NCBI GenBank assembly: GCA_910579545.1
Contig: CAJTVI010000007.1
Span: forward strand, 1-64,000
Reading direction: 5' to 3'
DNA from: an uncultured Oscillospiraceae bacterium
Lineage (GTDB): Bacteria; Bacillota; Clostridia; Oscillospirales; Ruminococcaceae
Length of the DNA stretch: 64,000 nt
The position numbers were made by a program, and so were the translations under genes. The notes below the pieces were generated by a model. The model worked only from the letters and a program-made list of their open reading frames with translations. It did not search any database and was not told where the DNA came from. How positions within the stretch are numbered: position 1 is the first letter of the stretch; each line of letters opens with the position of its first letter. Shown here one piece after another: positions 32,832 through 40,922 of this stretch.

Positions 32832-34214
32832 ATGCGGATCACGAGCGGATTTAACAAAGACCTGTTGGACGGTGTGCGCCGGCTGCACTTTATTGGCATT
32901 GGCGGCAGCGGCATGTACCCGCTGGTGCAGATCCTGGCCTCCAAGGGCTACGAGATCACGGGCAGCGATGTCAACGAGGGGCATATCATCGAGGACGAGC
33001 GCGCCATGGGCATCCCGGTGTTTATGGATCACAAGCCCGAAAACATCGAAGGGGCGGACATGATCGTGTATTCCGCCGCCATCCATGAGGAAAACCCCGA
33101 GCTGCAGGCCGCCCACATCCACGGCATCCCATGCGTGGAACGCAGCGTGATGCTGGGGTATGTCTGCCGGCTCTACCAGCGCAGCATCTGCGTGGCCGGC
33201 ACCCACGGCAAAACCACCACCACCAGCATGATCACCAGCATGCTGGAGCTGGCCGGGCGGGATCCCTCGGCCGTGATCGGGGGCAAGCTGCCGCTGATCG
33301 GCGGGTACGGCAAGGCCGGCAATGGGCCCAGCATCGTGATCGAGGCCTGCGAATACGCCGAGACCTTTTTGCGGCTGGCCCCTACCATTGGCATCGTGCT
33401 CAACATCGACAACGACCATCTGGATTACTACGGCACCCTGGGCCAGCTTAAGTTTGCCTTTAAGCGGTTTGCCCTGCTCTGCCGCCACATGATCATCGTC
33501 AACGCGGACGACGCCAACACTATGCAGGTGATGGACAGCATCGACCGGGACATGCGCACCTTTGCCATCGAGCGCCGGGCGGACTACCAGGCGGTGAACA
33601 TCCAGGAATACAAGCCCGGGTATTTTGAGTTTGACGCGTTGGAATTTGGCGATCCCTTTGCGCACATCCGGCTGGGCGCGCCGGGCCGGCACAACATCTA
33701 CAACGCCCTGGCCATGCTTTGCTGCGTGCGGCCGCTGGGCCTGACCCCGGACGACGCCGTGCGCGCGGCCGAGCATTTCCGCGGCGCGGGCCGCCGGTTT
33801 GAGCTGAAGGGCGAGGTCAACGGCGCCGCCGTGGCGGACGATTACGCCCACCACCCCACCGAACTGCGGGCCACCCTGCAAACCGCCCGCGAGATGGATT
33901 ACAAGCGCATCTGGGCGGTGCACCAGCCCTTTACCTACAGCCGCACCCGGATGCTGCTGGATGATTTTGCCGAGGTGCTGCAGCTGGCCGACAAGGTTGT
34001 GCTGACCCCCATCATGGGCGGCCGCGAGCTGGACGACGGCAGCGTAAAGAGCGAGGACCTGGCCGCCAAGATCCCCGGCAGCGTGGTGGTGGAGAGCCTT
34101 GCCGCCGCCGCCGAGTATATCCGCCAGAACGCCCAGCCGGGCGATCTGGTGATCACCTTAGGCTGCGGCGACGTATACAAGGCCTCGGATCTGATGGTGG
34201 GCCTGTGCGGGTAA
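32832..34214 (+). CDS. murC: UDP-N-acetylmuramate--L-alanine ligase
   Basis: 460 residues, normal MurC length. The N-terminal UDP-binding motif is HFIGIGGSGMYPLVQIL, the ATP loop is GTHGKTTTTSM, and the central and C-terminal Mur ligase motifs include NIDNDHLDYYG and ADDYAHHPTELRATL. It adds L-alanine to UDP-MurNAc in peptidoglycan precursor synthesis. The ATG of MRITSG follows GAGGGG by nine bases; ATG three codons earlier is too close to that site. A TATAAT at 32681-32686 may be its -10 box. No other mur genes adjoin. Confidence 0.95.
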   Translation: MRITSGFNKDLLDGVRRLHFIGIGGSGMYPLVQILASKGYEITGSDVNEGHIIEDERAMGIPVFMDHKPENIEGADMIVYSAAIHEENPELQAAHIHGIPCVERSVMLGYVCRLYQRSICVAGTHGKTTTTSMITSMLELAGRDPSAVIGGKLPLIGGYGKAGNGPSIVIEACEYAETFLRLAPTIGIVLNIDNDHLDYYGTLGQLKFAFKRFALLCRHMIIVNADDANTMQVMDSIDRDMRTFAIERRADYQAVNIQEYKPGYFEFDALEFGDPFAHIRLGAPGRHNIYNALAMLCCVRPLGLTPDDAVRAAEHFRGAGRRFELKGEVNGAAVADDYAHHPTELRATLQTAREMDYKRIWAVHQPFTYSRTRMLLDDFAEVLQLADKVVLTPIMGGRELDDGSVKSEDLAAKIPGSVVVESLAAAAEYIRQNAQPGDLVITLGCGDVYKASDLMVGLCG

Positions 34215-34259
34215 GGCCGCGGCACAAAAAGCCGGCCGCTCCCACCATGTAAAGGCCGG

Positions 34260-34284
34260 TCAAGGGGGCCACAGGCCCCCTTGA
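34260..34284. repeat. GC-rich gene-end palindrome, copy 4
   Basis: TCAAGGGGGCC and GGCCCCCTTGA around ACA, then CCCCC, 45 bp after murC. The 254 bp between murC and the zinc-ribbon gene otherwise contain only the terminator at 34411. Confidence 0.65.
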
Positions 34285-34410
34285 CCCCCGCCATACCGGG
34301 CAAAATCCTTTGCCCGGCGCAGGGCCATTCCGGCGGGCAACGCACGGCGACCGCCCGGCAGTTGGTTTTATGCGGGCGGCCTTTTTATGCGGCACAGGCA
34401 AATACGGCAC

Positions 34411-34452
34411 AAAAAAAGCGGCATGGCGCTTTGGCGCCATGCCGCTTTTTTT
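34411..34452. terminator. Bidirectional terminator between murC and the zinc-ribbon gene
   Basis: AAAAAAAGCGGCATGGCGC and its perfect complement around TTTG give A- and T-runs on both sides; the two genes converge here. Confidence 0.93.
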
Positions 34453-34467
34453 GTGGAATGAAAAGGC

Positions 34468-34746
34468 TCAGCCGTTTTCCTTCATCTTCGCAAAGCAGTC
34501 GCTGCAGTACACAGGACGGTCCTCGCGGGGCTGGAACGGGACGCGGGCGATCTTGCCGCAGGCGGCGCAGGTAGCCTCAAACATCTCGCGGTTGCCGCGG
34601 CTGGAATTCTTGCGGGCGTCACGGCAGGCCTTGCAGCGCTGGGGCTCGTTCTCAAAGCCCTTCTCCGCATAGAACTCCTGCTCGCCGGCGGTAAAGGTGA
34701 ATTCCTGACCGCAGTCTTTACATACCAGGATCTTGTCTTCGTACAT
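34468..34746 (-). CDS. Zinc-ribbon domain protein (zf-trcl type)
   Basis: 92 residues with four CxxC knuckles: CKDCGQEF, CKACR, CAACG and CSDC. The pattern EFTFTAGEQEFYAEKGFENEP between the first two is the hallmark of the probable zinc-ribbon family PF13451. It probably binds zinc and a nucleic acid or protein partner; function unproven. The ATG follows GAGGAG. The convergent terminator lies 15 bp past its stop. Confidence 0.85.
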   Translation of the reverse strand: MYEDKILVCKDCGQEFTFTAGEQEFYAEKGFENEPQRCKACRDARKNSSRGNREMFEATCAACGKIARVPFQPREDRPVYCSDCFAKMKENG

Positions 34747-34891
34747 GTTTGGATATCTCCTCATTTTAAATTTGCCCGCGGAAGGATTTCAACCGTCACC
34801 TTTGGCTTTTTGGGAACCAATGCTCTGAATGTTAAGCTACTTGGGCATATTATCTACAACGCCTTGCAGCGATGTATCGCATTAAAACCGC

Positions 34892-35434
34892 TCACCCCGC
34901 CCGCAGCTTGCGCCGCGCCCGGGAAAGGGCGTTTTCCACCGCCTTGTGGGGGCGGCCCAGCGCCGCGGCGATCCGCGCGCTGCCCATCCCGTCCAAAAAC
35001 AGGCCCAGGACCTCCCGCTCGAAGGGGGAAAGCTGCGCGTCCAGCCGGCGCATCCAATCGTCGTACCGCTCGCTCTGGATGGCAAGCTCCTCGGGGCCGG
35101 GGCTGGTCTCGCCGGTCTCTTCGCCCAGCGGCAGGCTGCCCAGCAGGGGCCCGTGCTTTTTGCGCTGCGCCGCCCGCCGCGCCGAAAACTGCGCGTGGCG
35201 GATACAGGCGGCGGCATACGGCTCAAAGGCCGCGCGGGCGGGGTCGTAGGTCTGGATGGCATGGAAGAGGGCGATGATGCCCTCCTGCACGGCGTCCTCA
35301 TACTCAAGGCCCGGGCCGGCGCAGACCGACGCGCCGCGCCGGATGGCGGGGGTCATGTGGGCGATCGCCCCGGCCAGCGCGGCTTCATCGCCCGCGCGCG
35401 CCGCAGCAACCTGCTCCGGGCTAAACCGCGCCAT
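34892..35434 (-). CDS. RNA polymerase sigma-70 family factor, SigH-like
   Basis: 180 residues. Region 2 is at about 40-90 (EYEDAVQEGIIALFHAIQTY, FEPYAAACIRHAQFSA) and region 4 at about 135-178 (LSPFEREVLGLFLDGMGSA then IAAALGRPHKAVENALSRAR). The wording matches the SigH/Spo0H branch, which in Firmicutes governs transition-phase, competence or sporulation genes. It is shorter than Bacillus SigH by about 35 residues, mainly in the region 2-4 linker. The ribosome site is weak (GGTGGG). No anti-sigma gene adjoins. Downstream, 34747-34891 holds no gene. Confidence 0.8.
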   Translation of the reverse strand: MARFSPEQVAAARAGDEAALAGAIAHMTPAIRRGASVCAGPGLEYEDAVQEGIIALFHAIQTYDPARAAFEPYAAACIRHAQFSARRAAQRKKHGPLLGSLPLGEETGETSPGPEELAIQSERYDDWMRRLDAQLSPFEREVLGLFLDGMGSARIAAALGRPHKAVENALSRARRKLRAG

Positions 35435-35469
35435 CTGCCCACCACTCCCGCACTGCTTGCTGTTTTCTA

Positions 35470-35498
35470 ATTGTACCGTTTCAAAAGGGGTTTGTCAA
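35470..35498 (-). promoter_or_regulatory. Promoter of the sigma factor gene
   Basis: Perfect TTGACA and TACAAT with a 17-base spacer on the minus strand, 36 bp before the start codon. Confidence 0.75.
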
Positions 35499-35691
35499 CT
35501 GTATTTTGTGCAATCTTCCACGTTTTGCGCTTTTTTCTCCGCTGCAAATTTTTCCTTCCCTGCCGGCCTTGCGGCCCGCCTGGCAGCGGGGGCCGCGGGT
35601 TCTCAAGAGGGACGGCGGAACGGCCGCCGCCTTGGTTCGGGCCGCGGATTTCTGCGTCCGTTTTTGGGGCAGCCGCGGTCTTGCACCGCTC

Positions 35692-35719
35692 TCGACATTT
35701 GGCAAAAATTTGGTATAAT
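35692..35719 (+). promoter_or_regulatory. Promoter of the FprA gene
   Basis: TCGACA and a perfect TATAAT separated by 16 bases, 94 bp before the start codon. Confidence 0.6.
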
Positions 35720-35812
35720 AAAACCGCGGTATCCCTGTGCCCGGGGCGCGCCGGACCGCGGATGTTTTTGCTGGTTCAAAACGAATTTGTGGATAAAAAA
35801 GGAGACTGCGTT

Positions 35813-37018
35813 ATGTACAACTGCCGCAAGCTTTTGCCCGACCTTTACTGGGTGGGCGCAAACGACCGCCGCCTGGCCCTGTTTGAAAACCTGTTTCCCA
35901 TCCCGCGGGGGGTGTCCTACAACGCCTACCTGCTGCTGGACGAGAAGACCGTGCTGCTGGACACGGTGGACCACGCGGTGAGCCGTGTTTTTTTGGAGAA
36001 TGTGGAGCACCTTTTAAACGGCCGCGGCCTCGACTATGTGATCGTGAACCACATGGAGCCGGACCACTGCGCCACCCTGCAGGCCCTGCTGGCCCGCTGG
36101 CCGGAGGCCCAGGTCTTGTGCACCGCCAAGGCCGTGCAGATGATCGGGCAGTTTTTTGGCCCGGCCCTTGCGGCAAAGGCGCAGAGCGTGGCCGAGGGCC
36201 AGACCCTCTGCACCGGGCGGCACACCCTGCGGTTTATCACCGCGCCGATGGTGCACTGGCCCGAGGTGATGGTGACCTTTGACGAGGGCGACGGGGTGCT
36301 GTTTTCGGCCGACGCCTTTGGCAGCTTTGGCGCGCTGGACGGCCACCTGTTTGCGGATGAGCTGGACTTTGCCGGGCGCTTTTTGCCGGACGCCCGCCGC
36401 TACTACGCCAACATTGTGGGCAAGTACGGCGCGCAGGTGGCCGCGCTGCTGAAAAAGGCGGCCGGGCTGGACATCCGGGCGATCTGCCCGCTGCATGGGC
36501 CCATCTGGCGCAAAAACCTTGACTGGCTGCTGGAAAAATACCAGCGCTGGAGCCAGTGGCAGCCGGAGGAGCAGGCGGTGCTGGTGGCCTACGCCTCGAT
36601 GTACGGCAACACGGCCGAGGCGGCCGAGACCCTGGCCGGGCTGCTGGCCGAGGCCGGGGTGCAGAAGATCGCGGTGTACGATGTTTCGGCCACTGACGTG
36701 TCCGAGCTGGTGGGCGAGGCCTTCCGCTGCAGCCATCTGGTGCTGGCGGCACCCACCTACAACGGCGGGGTCTACCCCAAGATGGAGGAGCTGCTGGCCC
36801 ACCTGAAGGCGGCCGGGCTGCAAAAGCGGACGGTGGCCCTGCTGGAAAACGGCAGCTGGGCCCCCGCCGCGGCCAAGGGCATGCGGGCGGCGCTGGAGGG
36901 CATGAAGGAGATGGCCCTGCTGGAAAACACCGTGAGCATCAAGTCCAGCCTGGCCGAGGGGCAGCTGCCCGCCCTGAAGGCGCTGGCCGACGAACTGGCC
37001 GGCACGCTGGCACGGTAA
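35813..37018 (+). CDS. FprA family A-type flavo-diiron protein
   Basis: 401 residues. The N-terminal metallo-beta-lactamase-like domain carries the di-iron ligands in NHMEPDHC (His80, Glu82, Asp84, His85) and further on in MVHWPEVM and LHGPIW. The C-terminal flavodoxin domain (from about 258) has the FMN loop ASMYGNTAEAAETLAG. These enzymes reduce O2 to water or NO to N2O and protect strict anaerobes, taking electrons from rubredoxin or F420/NADH systems. The ATG follows AAAGGAGA. Single gene; repeats and a terminator follow. Confidence 0.94.
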   Translation: MYNCRKLLPDLYWVGANDRRLALFENLFPIPRGVSYNAYLLLDEKTVLLDTVDHAVSRVFLENVEHLLNGRGLDYVIVNHMEPDHCATLQALLARWPEAQVLCTAKAVQMIGQFFGPALAAKAQSVAEGQTLCTGRHTLRFITAPMVHWPEVMVTFDEGDGVLFSADAFGSFGALDGHLFADELDFAGRFLPDARRYYANIVGKYGAQVAALLKKAAGLDIRAICPLHGPIWRKNLDWLLEKYQRWSQWQPEEQAVLVAYASMYGNTAEAAETLAGLLAEAGVQKIAVYDVSATDVSELVGEAFRCSHLVLAAPTYNGGVYPKMEELLAHLKAAGLQKRTVALLENGSWAPAAAKGMRAALEGMKEMALLENTVSIKSSLAEGQLPALKALADELAGTLAR

Positions 37019-37064
37019 AGGTGCTGGCTGAGACACTGGCCGGCACGCTGGCGTTGTAAGGGCT

Positions 37065-37259
37065 CCAGCCTTTACAGCCGCGGCTGACGGCGGACGTTGG
37101 AGCGGCGCTTTGGTACGGTAAGCCTCCTTTTCCGCCGCAGCAGGCGGCGGGCGTTGGAGCGGCGCTTTGGCACGGTAAGCCGCCTTTACAGCCGCGGCAG
37201 GCGGCGGGCATTGGGGCGGCATTTTGGCGCGGTAAGCCGCCTTTTGAAACCGGCGGGCC
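37065..37259. repeat. Intergenic tandem repeat, 57-bp period
   Basis: About three full units starting at 37096, each with TTGGAGCGGCGCTTTGG, CACGGTAAGCC and GGCGGCGGGC blocks, preceded by a partial unit. It lies directly after the FprA stop codon in a 414 bp gap. The rest of that gap holds a terminator (37302-37342), a palindrome (37351-37372) and two 18-bp copies of AGTATCCCAAATCGGCCC (37380-37415). Confidence 0.75.
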
Positions 37260-37301
37260 AAAAAGCTGCATCCTTTTTCTGTCCATCCATGGTATGATTT
37301 C

Positions 37302-37342
37302 AAAAACTCCCCATCTGCAAAATTGCAGGTGGGGAGTTTTGT
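37302..37342. terminator. Bidirectional terminator between FprA and the polysaccharide locus
   Basis: AAAACTCCCCATCTGCA and TGCAGGTGGGGAGTTTT around AAAT; one mismatch. It ends both converging transcription units. Confidence 0.92.
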
Positions 37343-37350
37343 ATAGGGGG

Positions 37351-37372
37351 TCTGGGGGGCGCGCCCCCCAGA
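37351..37372. repeat. GC-rich gene-end palindrome, copy 5
   Basis: TCTGGGGGGC and GCCCCCCAGA around GC; fifth member of the family, at the 3' end of the polysaccharide locus. Confidence 0.7.
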
Positions 37373-37432
37373 TCGGCCCAGTATCCCAAATCGGCCCAGT
37401 ATCCCAAATCGGCCCAAATCGCCCCGGCGGCC

Positions 37433-39442
37433 CTACTGGATCAGCTCCACAAACCGGCTGGCGGGATCCAGCCCATTTTCGGCCAGCAGGGCCTCGCTGC
37501 GGGCGTCCGGCGCGTAGAAGATCAAATAATCGTACTTTCCGTACAATTCGCTCAAAGTATACTCTTCGTCGTCGAATTGCCAAAAATCGACCGTGTCGGT
37601 GTTGAGCACATACCGCGCCACATACCGCATGCCCCAGGTGTCGATCTGCTCGGGATCGCCCCCGCGGGTGTACACAAGGCAGCGCTTGCCGTCCTCGAGG
37701 GCATACTGGCTCTTGATGGCAAGCCATTCGCCCTGGGTCCCGGTATCCCGGTAGGGCGCACGCCGCCAGAGGGCTTGCAGCTGGCTTGGCGTGCCCAGCA
37801 GCAGCAAGGCCGCCAGCAAAACCGTTCCCGCCGCCGCAAAGGCGCCCGGCTTTACAGCCTTGCGCCCTCCCCCGCGGGGGGCGGGGCCGCCTTGGGACTG
37901 GCCCGCGCCGGCGGGGGCCGCGCCGGAAGGGGCAGGCGCGGCTTTTTTTGCCGGGGCCGTGCCCTCCTGCATGGGGGCCGCCCCTGCCGCGGCATTTTGC
38001 GCCGGGGCCAAAGCCAAAAGCAGGAGGATGGCCAGCGCGGCGGCAAGGTAGAGCAGGGCGGTGAGGTGGTAGCGGGTGATGCTGGCAAGGCAGAGCATCT
38101 CGGCGGTATTCATCGAAAACAGATAGGTGCCCAGCAGGCAGAGCAGGTAGGCCAGTTCACAGCCGGCCAGCGCTGCCCAAAGCCCGGCCGCCCGCCGCCC
38201 GGGCAGCCGGCCGGAGGCATACAGCCCCGCCAGCAGGGCCGCCGAGCCAACCGCCAGCGCCCAAAAAACGCGGGTGTCGGCCTGCGAAAGGTCAACAAAG
38301 TGCCGGGCAAAGAGGCCAAAAAAGCTGCGGACCTCCCCGGCGGTTTTGCCGCCCAGCATCCCCGCGTACCCGGCCAGCGAGACCGCGTGCTTGCTGGCCC
38401 CGCCGCCCGCCTCCATGGCCGTTTGGGGAAAGATCATTGCCACATGCCGCGTCCAGAGCCAAAAGGCCGCAAAGGGCGCGGCCGCCGCCGCCCAAAAGGC
38501 GGGCAGGGCCCGCCGGCGGCCGGGCACAGCCGTTGCGCCCGGGGCCAAAGCCGCGGCGCTTGCCGCCGGATGCCGCCCGGCCGGGGCGGCGCTTGCCGCC
38601 CCCTCCCCCGCCGCACGGCCGGGCCTGAAAGCAAACCAGGCCAGCACCAAAAGGTTTGCCGCCGCAAAAAAGAGGCCGCTGTTTTTGATCACTGCCTCCA
38701 GCAGCAGGGCCGGCAGGGCCGCAAGGGCCGCCTTTTGGGGCTGGGCCGGGCCGTAATACGTGATCACCGCAAGGGCGCCCGCGGCCTGCACCGCCAAAAG
38801 GGTATCCACCCGCAGGTCCACCGGGGGGATGTTGCCCACCAGCAAAAACAGGATGGCCGCGGCCCCCAGCGCCGCCCCGGCCCCGCTGCGCCTTGGCACA
38901 AACACCAGCAGCGCAAAGGCCCCGGCCAGCAGCAGGAGGCCCTGGGCGTAGACCATCATCCCATCCGACACGCCCACCGCATCACAGAAATACTTGATCC
39001 ATCCGGCGCTGCCGGGCGGGTAGGCGGTAAACTCGATGGCGGTGTTTTGGGCGTTGGGCAGCCGGCCAAACCGCAGCATGGTTTTTGCCATCACCGCCCA
39101 GTGGGACATATTGTCGTGCCCGGCGATCACCCCGCCCCGCATCAAAAAGAGCATCCAGCCCGCCGCAAGGCAGAACCCAAGGCTGCGCAGGCTTTTAAAC
39201 GCGGCAAAGGCGGCACGGCGGCGCACGGCATAAAAGCCCAGCAGCCCCAGGCCCCCCAGCCAAAGCACCGCCTCGGCCGGCGCATAGATGTTGAGCAGGC
39301 CGGCCGCAAACTGCACCGCGCCCATGCCGGAAAAGGCCACAAAGGGGCAGAGCTCGAGGGCGATGCCCCAGCGCCGCGCAAGCAGCAGGCACCACCCGGC
39401 CGAGGAGAGAGCGAACAGCCCCAGCCGCACAAGGCTCATCAT
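37433..39442 (-). CDS. Polytopic membrane protein, GT-C-type glycosyltransferase-like
   Basis: 669 residues with about 14 hydrophobic segments. It has a long membrane half, an acidic first loop (GVIAGHDNMSHWAVMAKTML) of the kind found in GT-C dolichyl/undecaprenyl-sugar-dependent transferases, and a soluble C-terminus ending DARSEALLAENGLDPASRF. A Pro/Ala-rich low-complexity stretch (about residues 480-525) interrupts the middle. I do not recognise a named family; transfer of a sugar from a lipid carrier is inferred from layout and context. Last gene of the polysaccharide locus, overlapping the polymerase gene by four bases. Confidence 0.6.
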   Translation of the reverse strand: MMSLVRLGLFALSSAGWCLLLARRWGIALELCPFVAFSGMGAVQFAAGLLNIYAPAEAVLWLGGLGLLGFYAVRRRAAFAAFKSLRSLGFCLAAGWMLFLMRGGVIAGHDNMSHWAVMAKTMLRFGRLPNAQNTAIEFTAYPPGSAGWIKYFCDAVGVSDGMMVYAQGLLLLAGAFALLVFVPRRSGAGAALGAAAILFLLVGNIPPVDLRVDTLLAVQAAGALAVITYYGPAQPQKAALAALPALLLEAVIKNSGLFFAAANLLVLAWFAFRPGRAAGEGAASAAPAGRHPAASAAALAPGATAVPGRRRALPAFWAAAAAPFAAFWLWTRHVAMIFPQTAMEAGGGASKHAVSLAGYAGMLGGKTAGEVRSFFGLFARHFVDLSQADTRVFWALAVGSAALLAGLYASGRLPGRRAAGLWAALAGCELAYLLCLLGTYLFSMNTAEMLCLASITRYHLTALLYLAAALAILLLLALAPAQNAAAGAAPMQEGTAPAKKAAPAPSGAAPAGAGQSQGGPAPRGGGRKAVKPGAFAAAGTVLLAALLLLGTPSQLQALWRRAPYRDTGTQGEWLAIKSQYALEDGKRCLVYTRGGDPEQIDTWGMRYVARYVLNTDTVDFWQFDDEEYTLSELYGKYDYLIFYAPDARSEALLAENGLDPASRFVELIQ

Positions 39443-40809
39443 ACCCCCTCACCCCCTTGCTGCGCGGCCGGCGGGGCATCCCTTTGGGCAGGCGGCCCCG
39501 CGGCCGGCGCAGGGGCCTGCGGATCGTTCAGGGTGAGCGGCCTCGCCCCGCCGCCAAACAGGGCGTTGGCAGAAAGCAGGATCAGCAGGTTGGGGTAGAC
39601 CACCTTTTCCATGACGGCATAGGCCAAAAAGCCCAGCACGCAGGCCAGCAGGATCGTGTCCTGCCCGCCGCGCCCGGCCAGCCGCCAGCACAGCAGGGCG
39701 CCCCCCAGCACCAGCATGGCCACAAAAAATGGCCCGCAGAGGTAAAAATAGTAAATATAGCTGTTGTCCACCACATAAAACCATTCGGTGATAAAGGGCT
39801 GCCCAAACCAGTGCCATTCCACAAGAGGGTTGTTGAACATCGTGTTCCAGGCAAGCTGCACCCGGCCGCTGAGCAGGCTGTTCACCCGGCTGAAAAAGGG
39901 GCTGTCGGCCCGGTAAAGGATGGCCATTGCGTAACTCATCGCGCAGAGCAGCGGCGCGGCGGCGGCGCAGCCGGCGCGCACCCAGCGGCTCTGCAAAAGC
40001 CGGGGCAGCGCCCGGCCGGCCAGCGCCGCGGCCAGCACAATGAGGCAGAGCAGCTCGGCCGAGCGGCTGTTGGGCACAAGGTCGATGAACGCCACCACCC
40101 CCAGCACGACCAAAACATCCCACCAGCGCAGCTTTTTCCAGCGCAGGCAGAGCCAGAGCAGGGCCAGGTTTGCCGCGGCAATGCCGCAGCCGTTGTAGCT
40201 GCCATAGCCCAGTGCCATGCGCACCCGATCACGTCCGGTGTCAAAGGTGGTCTGCATATTGTCCTGCAGGCCCATCAGCGCGGTGCTTACCGTAAAGACA
40301 AAATCAAAGGCCTGGGCAGCCAGCATGCTGGCAAGGCCGGCAAAAAGCCGGATATCCTTTACCGCAAACACCAGCAGCAGCGCGTCGCTGACCGGCCCGT
40401 AGCCGGATACAAGCCCCCCATGCGCCCACAGCGCCGCCGCAAGCCCGCCCAGCACCAGCTGCCGGCCGGAGTACCGGGTAAGGCAAAAGGCCTTGCCCAA
40501 AATCAGCCCGGCCAGGGCCAGGCTGCGCAGGGTGGCAAAGGCGGTGGGGGTGCCGGCCGGGCCGTACCACTCCAGCAAAAGGCCGACCGGCCCGGCGCCC
40601 CACCAGAGCAGGACGATGCAGCAAAAGGCCGGGGTGGCCAGCCGCTCGCGCAGGGCCGAAAACCCGTTCCAGAGCAGCCAGTGCTCCTCTTGCCAAACCG
40701 CCTTTACGCGCGCCTTTGCGGGGCCCTGCTCCAGCGCAAAGCGCAAAACCAGCTGCACAAGGGCCAAAGCCGGCGCGATGAGGCAAAAAAGATGAAAGGT
40801 GTTTTGCAT
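39439..40809 (-). CDS. O-antigen ligase/polymerase-like membrane protein (Wzy candidate)
   Basis: 456 residues, about 11-12 membrane helices with a large periplasmic-type loop (SGRVQLAWNTMFNNPLVEWH) near the C-terminal third, as in Wzy/O-antigen ligase proteins. It is the only candidate polymerase in the locus. The ATG follows AAAGGAG; a longer open frame upstream overlaps the preceding gene and is rejected. The tail is Ala/Pro-rich. The stop overlaps the next gene (ATGA). Confidence 0.7.
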   Translation of the reverse strand: MQNTFHLFCLIAPALALVQLVLRFALEQGPAKARVKAVWQEEHWLLWNGFSALRERLATPAFCCIVLLWWGAGPVGLLLEWYGPAGTPTAFATLRSLALAGLILGKAFCLTRYSGRQLVLGGLAAALWAHGGLVSGYGPVSDALLLVFAVKDIRLFAGLASMLAAQAFDFVFTVSTALMGLQDNMQTTFDTGRDRVRMALGYGSYNGCGIAAANLALLWLCLRWKKLRWWDVLVVLGVVAFIDLVPNSRSAELLCLIVLAAALAGRALPRLLQSRWVRAGCAAAAPLLCAMSYAMAILYRADSPFFSRVNSLLSGRVQLAWNTMFNNPLVEWHWFGQPFITEWFYVVDNSYIYYFYLCGPFFVAMLVLGGALLCWRLAGRGGQDTILLACVLGFLAYAVMEKVVYPNLLILLSANALFGGGARPLTLNDPQAPAPAAGPPAQRDAPPAAQQGGEGV

Positions 40810-40922
40810 GGAACGCTCCTTTGTTGGGGATGGATGCGCGGCCAAAACGCCGCGCGCCAAAAAACCAAGCACAAAAACGGCGGGCCGGCCCGGCCGCGGC
40901 CCCTGCCTGCCGCAAAGGCCGG

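Noticed and set aside
34780..34891. Possible tRNA or riboswitch in the gap between the zinc-ribbon and sigma factor genes.
   Set aside because: No cloverleaf, T-loop GGTTCGA-like sequence or terminator pairing could be found.
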